Of a DNA stretch of 64,000 nt, positions 10,618-19,187 are shown in pieces. The first letter of the stretch is position 1; every line of letters begins with the position of its first letter. Source of the stretch: DATKZM01 sp035527975 (GTDB lineage Bacteria; Pseudomonadota; Alphaproteobacteria; JAPULJ01); contig DATKZM010000085.1 in assembly GCA_035527975.1 (NCBI GenBank), positions 1 through 64,000 of the forward strand. The letters are read 5' to 3'. Made by a program: the position numbers and the translations under genes. The notes under the pieces are model-generated. The model was not told the origin of the DNA and made no database searches. It worked only from the letters and a program-made list of their open reading frames with translations.

Positions 10618-10739
10618 TTCTTGTCAAGCGCGGTGCGCACGGGGCGTCTTACACCAGCTGACGACGACAGCGCTTCGCCTTGGCCGGCCGCTCCGTTAGG
10701 CTGTGGAAAACAAGGCTGATCGCGGAAAGGCACCTCAGG

Positions 10740-11558
10740 ATGGCGGGACGGGTCGAGGGCAAGGTGGCGCTGGTGGTCGGCGCGGGATCGGTCGGGCCCG
10801 GCTGGGGCAATGGCAAGGCGGCCGCCGTGCTCTATGCGCGCGAGGGCGCCAAGGTCTTCGCGGTTGATGTCAACGAAGCGGCGGCGGCGGAAACGGCCTT
10901 GATCATTCAAGACGAGGGGGGCACGGCTGCGGTCGCGCGCGCCGATGTCTCCAGCGCTGGCGATGTCGAGGCGATGGTCGGCGCTTGTGTCGACGCCTTC
11001 GGGCGCATCGACATCCTCCACAACAATGTCGGCATCGTCGAAGTCGGCGGTCCGGTCGAGTTGAGCGAGGAGGCCTGGGACCGGGTCAGCGATGTCAACC
11101 TGAAGAGCATGTTCCTCACCCACAAATATGCGCTGCCGGTGATGGCCGCACAGGAGCCGGGCGCCGCCGGGCAGCGCGGGTCGATCGTCAACATCTCCTC
11201 GATCTCGGGCATCCGCTATACAGGTGTACCGTACGTGTCGTACGCGACAACCAAGGGTGCTATCCTGCCGTTCACGCGCTCGGTGGCGCTTGAATATGCA
11301 GGGCGCGGCATCCGCGCGAACGCTATATTGCCCGGGCTGATGAACACGCCGATGATCGTGGAGCCGCTGGCCGACGCGTACGGAGACGGCGATGTCGACG
11401 AGATGATGCGCGTACGCGACGCGCAATGCCCGCTGGGCCATATGGGCGATGCCTGGGACGTCGCGCATGCGGCGCTGTTTCTCGCCTCCGACGAGGCCAA
11501 GTACATCACCGGCACCACGCTGGTGGTCGATGGCGGGCTGACAGCGAAGGTCGTGTGA
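10740..11558 (+). CDS. Short-chain dehydrogenase/reductase
   Basis: A 272-residue classical SDR. The nucleotide site is GAGSVGPGWGNGKA, followed by an acidic turn (VFAVDVNEA) that favours NAD(H) over NADP(H). The NNxG motif is NNVG. Catalytic Ser is in NISSISG and Tyr-x-x-x-Lys in YVSYATTKGA. The C-terminus has the usual TGTTLVVDGGLTAK. The start is the ATG after GGAAAGG; the longer frame to 10680 has no signal. It is followed 46 bases later by an acyl-CoA dehydrogenase and faces the TetR operator, so it likely belongs to a TetR-regulated acyl-CoA or alcohol oxidation unit. Substrate unknown. Confidence 0.9.
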   Translation: MAGRVEGKVALVVGAGSVGPGWGNGKAAAVLYAREGAKVFAVDVNEAAAAETALIIQDEGGTAAVARADVSSAGDVEAMVGACVDAFGRIDILHNNVGIVEVGGPVELSEEAWDRVSDVNLKSMFLTHKYALPVMAAQEPGAAGQRGSIVNISSISGIRYTGVPYVSYATTKGAILPFTRSVALEYAGRGIRANAILPGLMNTPMIVEPLADAYGDGDVDEMMRVRDAQCPLGHMGDAWDVAHAALFLASDEAKYITGTTLVVDGGLTAKVV

Positions 11559-11604
11559 CCTTTTGTCCGGTGCGACTGACAGGAGAAAATGCGGGAGAAA
11601 CGGT

Positions 11605-12774
11605 ATGAGCCAGGCCCTGAGCAGCGATGAAATGGCGCTTATAGAAACCGCGCGAGCATTCGCATCAGAGGTCGTCGCGCCCAACGCGGCCCAATGGGAG
11701 GCCGAGCGGCGGCTGCCGCGCGAGGCGCTCACTGCGGCCTGCGAGGCGGGGCTGGGCGGGCTCCTGGTGCCGAAGGATCTGGGCGGGCAGGGCGCCGGTT
11801 TTGCCGCGACCGCGCGCATCGTCGAGGTGCTCGCGGCGGCCGATTTCGGCTTCACCTTTCCGCTCATCGTTCACAACAACCTCGCCGGCAGCATAGCGCG
11901 CAACGGCAACGACGAACAAAAGGCGCGCTATCTTCCCGACATGATCGCGGGCCGCCGGATCGGCGCCTTCCTTTTGACCGAGCCGGGGGCCGGCTCCGAC
12001 GCCGCAAGCATCACGACGACGGCGAGCCGGGCGAACGGCGCGTGGCGCATCGAGGGCGAAAAGGCCTGGGTCACCAGCGGCGTCACTGCCGACATTCTCA
12101 GCGTCTATGCGCAGACCGATGCGGCGGCGGGCTGGCGCGGTATCGCCTGTTTCCTTGTCGAGGCGGAAACGGCAGGCGTCGTGCGCGGCGAGCCCTATGC
12201 GCTTATCGGCGGTCACGCCATCGGCGCGAGCGATATTGCGTTCCGGGCATGCAACGTCGGCGAAGAGGCGCTCTTCATCCCCGCGGGCATGGCCTTCAAG
12301 GCGGCCATGGCGGGTATCGACATCGCCCGCGCCAATGTCGCGATGGCGAGCTGCGGCATGCTGAGGACCGCGCTGGAAACCGCGCTCGATTACATGGCTC
12401 GGCGGCGCGCTTTCGGACAGGCGACGTCAGAGTTTCAGGGCCTGCAGTGGGAGCTTGCGGACGTCGCCACCGATCTGGAAGCCGCGCGCCTATTGGCAGG
12501 GCAGGCGGTGGCCAAGTTCGATGCCGGCGCGGACAGTGCGATCGCCGCCGCGCACGCCAAAAAGTTCGCCACCCGTGTCGCCTTCAAGGGCATTCATGCC
12601 TGCATGCAGGCGATGGGTGCGGTAGGCGCGCGCGCCGACTATCCGCTGGCGCGTCACCTGGCGGCGGTCAAGCTCGCCGAATACATGGACGGGACCACGG
12701 GCATTCAGAATGTGGTGATCGCGCGGTCGTTGTTCGGCGGCCGACCCGCGCCAAAAAGCAAAGCCGCCGAGTAG
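11605..12774 (+). CDS. Acyl-CoA dehydrogenase
   Basis: A 389-residue flavoprotein of the acyl-CoA dehydrogenase superfamily. FAD-binding segments FLLTEPGAGSDAAS and KAWVTSG are present, as is the C-terminal helical domain (RRAFGQATSEFQGLQWELADV). At the place where most family members have the catalytic Glu (YEGT-like loop), this one reads EYMDGTTGIQNVVIAR, that is Asp in the corresponding position. The start has GGGAG upstream. It lies 46 bases after the SDR gene on the same strand. It probably oxidises an acyl-CoA in the same pathway; chain type unknown. Confidence 0.9.
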   Translation: MSQALSSDEMALIETARAFASEVVAPNAAQWEAERRLPREALTAACEAGLGGLLVPKDLGGQGAGFAATARIVEVLAAADFGFTFPLIVHNNLAGSIARNGNDEQKARYLPDMIAGRRIGAFLLTEPGAGSDAASITTTASRANGAWRIEGEKAWVTSGVTADILSVYAQTDAAAGWRGIACFLVEAETAGVVRGEPYALIGGHAIGASDIAFRACNVGEEALFIPAGMAFKAAMAGIDIARANVAMASCGMLRTALETALDYMARRRAFGQATSEFQGLQWELADVATDLEAARLLAGQAVAKFDAGADSAIAAAHAKKFATRVAFKGIHACMQAMGAVGARADYPLARHLAAVKLAEYMDGTTGIQNVVIARSLFGGRPAPKSKAAE

Positions 12775-12781
12775 CCCGGCC

Positions 12782-13222
12782 TCAGGCGTCGGCCCGGATT
12801 TGGTCCGACGGCGCTTGCGGGATCAGGCGATAGGCGAACATGCCGGCGAGCATGGCGGCCAGGAACACCGCCGGCTCCCAGCGGCCGAGCGCGAGCGAGG
12901 AGATCGCCGGGCCGGGACAGTAGCCCACCAGACCCCAGCCAATGCCGAACAGTGCCGCACCGCCAACCAGCTTTGCGTCGATGTCGCGCCGGTTTGGAAT
13001 GGCGAAGCTCGCGGCGAAGACCGGCGCACGCATGCGTTTCGTCACGGCAAAGGCCGCACCCCAGACCGCGACCGCGCCGCCGAGAACGAAGGCAAGGCTC
13101 GGATCCCAGGCACCGGCAATGTCGAGGAAGCCCAGAACCTTGGCCGGATTGACCATCTGGGAGACCGTGAGCCCCGCACCGAAGAGGAGACCGGAGACCA
13201 AAGCGGCAAGGATTGTGCGCAT
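12782..13222 (-). CDS. YeeE/YedE-family membrane protein, DUF6691-type half
   Basis: A 146-residue polytopic protein with about four membrane helices. The motifs GLTVSQMVNPAKVLGFLDIAGAWDPSLAFVLGG and GIGWGLVGYCPGPAISSL are hallmarks of the second half of split YeeE/YedE sulfur transporters (PmpB-like); the Cys in GYCPGP is the conserved one. The first half is encoded immediately upstream, four bases away. Family members are thought to move thiosulfate or other sulfur species across the inner membrane. Confidence 0.85.
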   Translation of the reverse strand: MRTILAALVSGLLFGAGLTVSQMVNPAKVLGFLDIAGAWDPSLAFVLGGAVAVWGAAFAVTKRMRAPVFAASFAIPNRRDIDAKLVGGAALFGIGWGLVGYCPGPAISSLALGRWEPAVFLAAMLAGMFAYRLIPQAPSDQIRADA

Positions 13223-13226
13223 CGGC

Positions 13227-13652
13227 TCAGCCTCCGATCAGGTGGCGGGCGGCGAAGACCGTCAACCCCGCGGTCATAAGGAAGGTAGCGGTGGCCACGA
13301 TCGAACGGCCGGAGAGCCGGCCGAGCCCGCATACGCCGTGTCCGCTGGTGCAGCCGGAGCCGAGCCGGGTGCTGAGGCCGACGATAAATCCGGCGGCGAT
13401 CAGCAGCGGCAGGCCAGCTTCGATCTGCACCGAGATCGGTGCGCCTCTGGCAAACTGGACCAGAAGGGGCCCCACGATGAGCCCGATGATGAAGGCGAGG
13501 CGCCAGGCGAAATCGCCCCTTGGAAGCTCCAGAGATCCGCCAACGATGCCGCTGATCCCGGCAATCCGGCCGTTCATGAGCAACAATATCGCTGCCGCGA
13601 CGCCAATCATGGCGCCGCCGATCAGGGCTGATACAGGCGTGAAGTTAACCAT
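13227..13652 (-). CDS. YeeE/YedE-family membrane protein, first half
   Basis: A 141-residue membrane protein with conserved GLSTRLGSGCTSGHGVCGLGRLSGRS, the YeeE/YedE signature with two conserved Cys residues, and a second copy-like motif ISGIVGG. It pairs with the downstream half (gap of four bases) to form a split YeeE/YedE transporter, as in PmpA-PmpB systems. Such systems are often next to sulfide-responsive regulators or rhodaneses; the rhodanese gene here lies about 5 kb away, so a link is only possible. Confidence 0.87.
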   Translation of the reverse strand: MVNFTPVSALIGGAMIGVAAAILLLMNGRIAGISGIVGGSLELPRGDFAWRLAFIIGLIVGPLLVQFARGAPISVQIEAGLPLLIAAGFIVGLSTRLGSGCTSGHGVCGLGRLSGRSIVATATFLMTAGLTVFAARHLIGG

Positions 13653-13843
13653 ATGCTTGGCCTCGCTCTTGCGTCGTTTCCGCCGATCCTAGGCCTGGGC
13701 GAAGCAGCCGTCCATTCCAGACCGCCATGCAGCCGCGATGGCCATCAAAATTGACCGGTATCCATAAACCTTTAGCTGGATTTAACGTGCCCTTAAGCGT
13801 GCAAGGGCGAGGATCGCAGCCAGAATCCGAATGGAGAACAAGC

Positions 13844-15115
13844 ATGCTTCCGACCAGGCTGAGCCAGACACTTTCGGCGCTCGCGATTGCCGTGATTGTC
13901 GCCGGACCGATCGCCCTGACGGCGGCGCCGTCGGCTGCCGAGAAGAAGGCGCCGGCCGCCAATTCACAGAAGTCGAAAGCCGCGGCAAGGATCAAGGCGA
14001 GGGCTGCGAAGGCCAAAGCCGCGAAAGCCAAAGCTGCGAAAGCCAAGGCGGCCAACGCTAAAGCCAAGAGGGCCGCCAAGGCCGCCAAAGCCGCCAAGGC
14101 CGCGGAGGCCAAGGTAAAGTCTAAAAGGCTTGAGGCGGCCAAAAAGCCCCAAATGGCCAAGCCCCAAATGGCCAAGCCCCAGATGGCAAAGCCCCAGATG
14201 GCCAAGCCCAAGGCCGGCCAGACCCAGACCGCCCTCAGCGCCCAGTCCATGACCAAACTGGCGAAGCTCGCGCGTTCGATCGACGAGCACATGCAGGCCG
14301 GTGAGGCCGATGGCTCGCTGACCAAGGGTGAGATTGCCCGCCTGGCTTCGCTCAAGGAGCGGGTCGTGATCATGGACCGCATGTCCCGAAACGATGAGAG
14401 CTTCACCGATTGGGAGCGCCGTTATCTGGAAACTGCCAACACGATTCTGCGGGACATCGTGCGGCGCCAGCGGCTCGACGGCGAAATGAGCGTCGAGCCC
14501 AGGCATGTGGAGATGCGCATCCAGCGCGGCCTCCAGGACGGCACCCTAACCGAACAGCAGGCCGAGAACCTTCGCTCGATCCAGCGCCGCATCCTCGTCT
14601 ACCGAAACGAAGCGGACGAAGACGGCACGCTGAGCCCCAAGGAAAAGGCGCGCTACATGGCCGCCCAATACAAACTGTCGAGCCTTCTCAACCACACGCG
14701 CCGCTACGGCCCGGTTGCGCGGACCCTCGGCCAGAGCAGGTTCAAGGAAACGCTGGAGCGCGCGGTGCGCAATGGCAGTTTCTCGCGTCGTGAGGCCCGC
14801 GCGTTATGGCGTACGCACCAGCGGATCCACGGCCTGCGCGAGCAGGCGATTGCCGATGGCAAGATCACCCCGCTCGAGCTTACGGTCCTCAACCGCCGTC
14901 TCAAGGCAGCGCGTCATCAGTTGAGCTATGGCGAACGTGAAGCCTATCGCCGATCGCTGCGGGCGCAGCCCGGTCGCCGGACCCGTGCCGCTCTCGGTGG
15001 CGGCGGCGGCAGCGAGGCTGGCGATGCGGCAAGAAGCGGCGCCGCCGCTGTGCGCGATTACAGCCGCTCCGTTGGTGGTGGCTTGCGCAGCCTTGGCCGC
15101 ACCTTCGGTCGCTGA
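13844..15115 (+). CDS. Secreted basic repeat protein with degenerate EF-hand-like motifs, unknown function
   Basis: A 423-residue protein I do not recognise. Residues 1-32 are a clear signal peptide (ALAIAVIVAGPIALTAAPSAAE). Residues 33-100 are histone-H1-like, mainly Lys and Ala, and residues 101-120 are four exact PQMAK units. The rest is helical with six recurring turns of the form Asp/Asn-Gly-x-hydrophobic-Ser/Thr-x-x-Glu: DGSLTKGE, DESFTDWE, DGTLTEQQ, DGTLSPKE, NGSFSRRE, DGKITPLE. DEDGTLSPKE matches positions 3-12 of a calcium-binding EF-hand loop; the others are degenerate. A Gly-rich tail ends it. The start follows GGAG. A periplasmic or envelope role with DNA, polymer or calcium binding is conceivable but unproven. 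Confidence 0.75.
   Translation: MLPTRLSQTLSALAIAVIVAGPIALTAAPSAAEKKAPAANSQKSKAAARIKARAAKAKAAKAKAAKAKAANAKAKRAAKAAKAAKAAEAKVKSKRLEAAKKPQMAKPQMAKPQMAKPQMAKPKAGQTQTALSAQSMTKLAKLARSIDEHMQAGEADGSLTKGEIARLASLKERVVIMDRMSRNDESFTDWERRYLETANTILRDIVRRQRLDGEMSVEPRHVEMRIQRGLQDGTLTEQQAENLRSIQRRILVYRNEADEDGTLSPKEKARYMAAQYKLSSLLNHTRRYGPVARTLGQSRFKETLERAVRNGSFSRREARALWRTHQRIHGLREQAIADGKITPLELTVLNRRLKAARHQLSYGEREAYRRSLRAQPGRRTRAALGGGGGSEAGDAARSGAAAVRDYSRSVGGGLRSLGRTFGR
14144..14203 (+). repeat. Four tandem 15-bp units inside the basic repeat protein
   Basis: The unit AAGCCCCAAATGGCC is present four times in phase with the codons (14144, 14159, 14174, 14189) and encodes KPQMA repeats. The units differ by only one or two bases, so the expansion is recent, or copy number is variable. 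Confidence 0.9.
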
Positions 15116-15202
15116 GCTGCGCCCTGCGGGTCGGTCCTTATCTGAAACACCGCGTGTTGTCCGTCAGTGGGGGCCCGGGCGCTTACCCGGTCTTGGCGGG
15201 CG

Positions 15203-15619
15203 TTATTGCTGCCCGCTGCGCCGGCTGGGCTTGCTCGACCGGCAAACGCCGCGTCCGGCAATCGAGGTTTCGATCCCGCACGGGCAGAGATAAATCTGCA
15301 TCAGAATGCCAATCGGCAGCCGGCAAAAATACTCTTCAATGCCGGCACCGCCGTTATCAAGCGTGATGGCTCGGTCGCGCCATCCGATCGCTTGCTTGCG
15401 ATATTGCGTGCGTCCGTAGCGATGGGGGTCATTGCCGAGATCGGTTTCCCGGCAGCGACCGAGGCCGGAGTTGTGCGACTTCATAAGCTTGGCGCTACCC
15501 ACCGGCTGCGCCCGGCAGGCTGCATCGGGATCCGCCGCGACGGCGGCACGGTCGGCGCCGGCCAGCAGAACCGCTGAGACCAGGACCCGCAACGATACTG
15601 ATGCAAAGGGTCGCCTCAT
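15203..15619 (-). CDS. Possible small secreted protein, doubtful
   Basis: The 525 bases between the basic repeat protein and the SRPBCC gene hold no recognisable gene. The best candidate is this 138-residue frame: its start looks like a signal peptide (SLRVLVSAVLLAGADRAAVAAD) and codon use is GC-rich as in neighbours. The remainder, however, is Cys- and Arg-rich without a recognisable fold, and an overlapping frame of similar length exists on the other strand (15167-15577). It may be a real lineage-specific protein, a decayed gene or chance. Confidence 0.3.
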   Translation of the reverse strand: MRRPFASVSLRVLVSAVLLAGADRAAVAADPDAACRAQPVGSAKLMKSHNSGLGRCRETDLGNDPHRYGRTQYRKQAIGWRDRAITLDNGGAGIEEYFCRLPIGILMQIYLCPCGIETSIAGRGVCRSSKPSRRSGQQ

Positions 15620-15640
15620 CGCCGCGTCACGGCGCGGGCA

Positions 15641-16063
15641 TCAGCCGCCGAACACCTTGCGCAGGTTTTCAAAACCGGCTTCGTAAACCTGGCGGATCGC
15701 CGCAACGGCGTCGGGCTCGGGAATGCCCTTGGGTTCGAAGTCGCTGGTCCATTCCACCGTGCAGCTCATCGCCCCATCGGGGATCACCTTGATCATCGCC
15801 GTGTAGTCGGCGACCGGCAGCGGGCCGCTGACCACCGAATAGCTATAGGTGCGCGCCGCGTCGTCATGCGTCTCCAGGCGCTCGACCACCGTGCCGACGC
15901 CGCCCGCAAGTGACAGCGTGCGCTCGGTTTTCCCGGCTTCCTTGGTCTCCACCGATTTTTCTATCCCGGGATGCCAGCCGGCGATCGAACTGAAACCGCC
16001 AATCGTGTTCCAAACCACGTCGGCGGAAACCGGCAGTTTGGTGCTGGTTGCTACTTTGCTCAT
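15641..16063 (-). CDS. SRPBCC-family (START/PYR-like) protein
   Basis: A 140-residue protein of the polyketide-cyclase/SRPBCC fold: N-terminal KLPVSADVVWNTIGGFSSIAGWHPGI, central ERLETHDDAARTYSYSVVSGPLPVADYTAMIKV and a long C-terminal helix (AAIRQVYEAGFENLRKVFG). The fold encloses a hydrophobic cavity for lipids or aromatic ligands; no catalytic residue can be assigned. Start at the ATG following GGGGG; longer in-frame extension upstream is non-coding in character and antisense to the MltB gene. Confidence 0.85.
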   Translation of the reverse strand: MSKVATSTKLPVSADVVWNTIGGFSSIAGWHPGIEKSVETKEAGKTERTLSLAGGVGTVVERLETHDDAARTYSYSVVSGPLPVADYTAMIKVIPDGAMSCTVEWTSDFEPKGIPEPDAVAAIRQVYEAGFENLRKVFGG

Positions 16064-16122
16064 TTGCAATCCCCCGTCTCGCGTTGTGTTCCCGTCGCCA
16101 TGCCGATTTGGCGCGTGTCGCC

Positions 16123-17421
16123 TCAGCTTGTGCCGCCCCCGCGCAGGCGGGCAAGCAATTTTTGCGTCGGATAGCCGTCCGCAGGTTGCCCGGTTTGGCG
16201 TTGATAGCATCTCACCGCCGCCCGGGTCATGCGACCGATTACCCCATCGGGTTTGCCGGCGTCGCAGCCGGTCGCGGTGAGGCGCTGTTGCAGCTCCTTC
16301 ATCTCGCTGACCTTCAGCGGTGTCTCGCCGGTCGGCCAGGCGGCGATAAAGGGCTGGCCGCCGGCGATGCGGTCGGAGAGATGAGCAACCGAGAGCGCGT
16401 AGGAAGTGGCGCGGTTGTAGCGCAGCAGCGAGCGGAAATTGCCCATGACAAGAAAGGCCGGACCCTTGTGGCCCGCTGGTATGATGATCGAAGCTTGGTG
16501 CTCGGGCGAGAGCGCGCCTTTCGCGAGCGTGCCGCCGCCGATCCGGCGCACGCCCAAATTGCGCCACTCGGCGAGGCTTTTGCTGACCTTGTACTCGGCC
16601 TCGGCCCAGGGAAAGCCGCGCGGCAGTTTGACCTCGAAGCCCCACGGCTCGCCGCGCTTCCACTGGTAGTGCCGCAGCAGATTGCCGGTGGAATGGAGGG
16701 CGTCGGCCGTGCTGCCCAAAAGATCGCGCTTGCCGTCGCCATCGGCGTCGACGGCGTGGCTGAGATAGACCGAGGGCATGAACTGGGTCTGACCGAAGGC
16801 ACCGGCCCACGAGCCTTTAAGGCGCGCCAGCGGGACATCGCCGCGGTCGACGATGCGCAGCGCATTCATCAGCTCGCCCCGCGCCCATTCGGCGCGCCGC
16901 CCCTTCCAGGCCTGGGTCGCCAGCGCCTGGATGATGGAAAAGGATCCGGTGTTGCTACCGTAATTGGTCTCAAGGCCCCAAATCGCGACGATCACCTTTG
17001 CCGGTACGCCGGTTTCTTTTTCGGCCACGGTGAGCTTGGGGCGGTGTTCGGCAAGCCGCGTGCGGCCTTGAGCGATCCGCCGGTCGGAAACGGTGCGGGC
17101 GAGATAGTCCCAGATCGGACGCACGAATTCCGGCTGGCTTTCCATCAGCGCAAGGACGCGGTCGTTGGGCACCAGGCCTTCAAAGGCCCGGTCGACCGTG
17201 GCCTTGCGAATGCCCGCCGTAACGGCCCGCCGGCGAAACTCGTCGAGGAACTCATCGAAGCTCTGCTCGCGCTTTTCGGGATTGCCGGCGACGCCACCGG
17301 ATGTTTTGCCGGCGGTTTGGGTGCCGGCGCAGCCACCGAGTGCCAGCGCACCGGCAAGCATGATGGCGGCAAGTCCGCGCTGTGGGGTCGATCCAATCAG
17401 GTGTAGCAGGCGAGACAGCAT
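16123..17421 (-). CDS. Lytic murein transglycosylase, MltB family lipoprotein
   Basis: A 432-residue lipoprotein. The signal ends in the lipobox LGGC, with Cys31 as the lipidated residue. The SLT-type domain has the catalytic Glu (about residue 151) in VAIWGLETNYGSNTG and the family motifs SWAGAFGQTQFMPSVY and DADGDGKRDL. A C-terminal peptidoglycan-binding domain follows (LQQRLTATGCDAGKPDGVIGRMTRAAVRCYQ), as in alphaproteobacterial MltB-like enzymes. It cleaves the MurNAc-GlcNAc bond to 1,6-anhydro products in the periplasm. The start is the internal ATG that puts the signal peptide at the N-terminus; the frame opens 26 codons earlier. Confidence 0.92.
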   Translation of the reverse strand: MLSRLLHLIGSTPQRGLAAIMLAGALALGGCAGTQTAGKTSGGVAGNPEKREQSFDEFLDEFRRRAVTAGIRKATVDRAFEGLVPNDRVLALMESQPEFVRPIWDYLARTVSDRRIAQGRTRLAEHRPKLTVAEKETGVPAKVIVAIWGLETNYGSNTGSFSIIQALATQAWKGRRAEWARGELMNALRIVDRGDVPLARLKGSWAGAFGQTQFMPSVYLSHAVDADGDGKRDLLGSTADALHSTGNLLRHYQWKRGEPWGFEVKLPRGFPWAEAEYKVSKSLAEWRNLGVRRIGGGTLAKGALSPEHQASIIIPAGHKGPAFLVMGNFRSLLRYNRATSYALSVAHLSDRIAGGQPFIAAWPTGETPLKVSEMKELQQRLTATGCDAGKPDGVIGRMTRAAVRCYQRQTGQPADGYPTQKLLARLRGGGTS

Positions 17422-17596
17422 GGTCGTCCTGTCGGTTGTTCGGGGATTAACGGCCAGAGGCGGCTCGTTCTTCGGCGCGTTGGGGTTCGCAATCCCCAAC
17501 GACGTCCTCGGGGGCCACCTGCCAGGATCGCCTTTGGCCAGCCGGTGAGCCGAGCGTCATCATTGTCTCATTTCATGTCAAAATCGTGGCCGTTCG

Positions 17597-18082
17597 TCAG
17601 TCGCGGAAGTTCACGTATTGCAGCGGCAGGCCAAGATCGAGGCCTTTGACGAACTCGATAGCCGTTTGCAAATCGTCGCGCTTCTTGCCGGTGACGCGCA
17701 GCTCGTCGCCCTGGATCGCGACCTGAACCTTCAGCTTCTTCTCTTTGATCGCTTTGACGATTTTGCGGGCGATATCCTGCTCGATGCCCTGGCGGATCCG
17801 TACCGACTGACGCACCGCGGCCCCTGCGGCCTTCTCCGGTTCCTTGAAGTCGAGCACGCCGGCCTCGATCTTGCGTCGGGTCAAATGGCCCTTGAGCAGC
17901 TCGTGCAGCTGGCGGAGCTTCATGTCGTCATCGGCGTTGATGGTGAGCTCGGCGTCTTTGCGCTCGATCTTCGACTTGGAGCCCTTGAAGTCGAAGCGCT
18001 GGGTGATCTCGCGGCCCAGATTGTTGAGCGCGTTGTCGACCTCGGAAAGATCGGTTTGGGAGACAATATCGAAAGATGGCAT
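17597..18082 (-). CDS. yajQ: YajQ-family nucleotide-binding protein
   Basis: A 161-residue protein with the full YajQ signature: MPSFDIVSQTDLSEVDNALNN at the start, RFDFKGSKSKIERKDAELTINADDD, and the end GLPLQYVNFRD. Members bind nucleotides and, in Xanthomonas and relatives, cyclic di-GMP, where they act with transcription factors. It stands alone between MltB and the SMP-30-like gene. Confidence 0.95.
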   Translation of the reverse strand: MPSFDIVSQTDLSEVDNALNNLGREITQRFDFKGSKSKIERKDAELTINADDDMKLRQLHELLKGHLTRRKIEAGVLDFKEPEKAAGAAVRQSVRIRQGIEQDIARKIVKAIKEKKLKVQVAIQGDELRVTGKKRDDLQTAIEFVKGLDLGLPLQYVNFRD

Positions 18083-18142
18083 GGCAGCGGAACTCTGATG
18101 ATTGCAGCATTGCGCATAAAAGCGCGTGCCCGGGAGATGTGG

Positions 18143-19048
18143 TCACTCAAGCGGTTTCGCAAGCTTGTATACAGCGCCCTTGTAGGGCCAGCGCTCATTG
18201 TCCGCCCGGGCGGTGATGTAGAGCGTGTGTTTGCCGGGGCCGAACTCGACGCTGGTAACGAAGCGGTTGGGCAGCGCGATGATCTTCTGGAGGCGCCGGT
18301 CGGGTCCCACGACGAGGACGCGGCCGGCACCATATTCGGCAATGAACAAGTTGCCCGCGGCATCGAATGTAAGACCATCGGGCCCGGCCAGTGGGCCGGC
18401 GCCGGGTGCGGGCTTTACGACGTTGGCGAGCCGCAGCCAGGTTTCGCGTGCCTTGAGCGACCCGTCGCGCGCGATGCGAAACCGCAGCACCTGCCGGGCG
18501 AGATGTGCGGAGACGTAAAGATACTTCCCGTCAGGGCCGAGCACGACGCCGTTGGCGTAGTGGATCTTGGAGGCCACGCGCCTTGGCCTGCCGCCCGGCA
18601 CGATGCGGTAGATCGCTCCGGTTGCCGCGGCTGCGGGCGCAAAGCGGCCCGAGGCGGAGAAGTAGACGCCGCCGCGGCCATCGGCGACGGAATCGTTCGG
18701 ATTGCCGATCGGCTCGCCGCCGGCGCCAACGGTATGGAGCGCCGCCATGCGGCCGATGCCGCGCACCCAGACCACCGCGCGCCCAAGATGGCAGGTCACC
18801 AGGAAAAGCCCGCCCGGGGCCGGAGCGATCGAGGTCATGCCGCAGCCGCGCTGGGCCCAGAAGGTGCGGGTGGTGCCGTTCCATTCGGCGATGCGGTGGC
18901 GCGTCATCTCCGCATAGTAGAGCTTGCCGCCGTGCCAAAGCGGGCCTTCGGGATAGTGGGCATCGGGCACGATGGTGACGAGCTCTCCGGCGCGGCCGGC
19001 CGAAACGGGCGATAACAACAGAAGAATTGCGACGGCGAGGCGCTCCAC
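18143..19048 (-). CDS. SMP-30/gluconolactonase-like secreted beta-propeller protein
   Basis: About 301 residues with an N-terminal signal peptide (LAVAILLLLSPVSAGRAG) and a six-bladed propeller typical of the SMP-30/gluconolactonase/LRE family: YPEGPLWHGGKLYYAEM, NPNDSVADGRGGVYFSAS, YANGVVLGPDGKYLYVSAH and GPDGLTFDAAGNLFIAEYG. The Glu, Asn and Asp metal ligands of the family are present in these motifs. Family enzymes hydrolyse lactones; the substrate is unknown. I prefer the GTG at 19048, preceded by AGGGATGG, because it gives a compact signal peptide; another GTG at 19117 would add 23 residues. Confidence 0.82.
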   Translation of the reverse strand: MERLAVAILLLLSPVSAGRAGELVTIVPDAHYPEGPLWHGGKLYYAEMTRHRIAEWNGTTRTFWAQRGCGMTSIAPAPGGLFLVTCHLGRAVVWVRGIGRMAALHTVGAGGEPIGNPNDSVADGRGGVYFSASGRFAPAAAATGAIYRIVPGGRPRRVASKIHYANGVVLGPDGKYLYVSAHLARQVLRFRIARDGSLKARETWLRLANVVKPAPGAGPLAGPDGLTFDAAGNLFIAEYGAGRVLVVGPDRRLQKIIALPNRFVTSVEFGPGKHTLYITARADNERWPYKGAVYKLAKPLE

Positions 19049-19187
19049 GATGCGCCATCCCTGCTTGGCGCCGCTCGCGGCACCTTGTCCAATTCCTCTG
19101 ACGGGGGCTTCCTGCACAGTGGTGTATTCGCCTATAAAGAGAAGAGAGTAACCAGGAACTACGCTGCGGCGCGCAAGGATACCGTCA

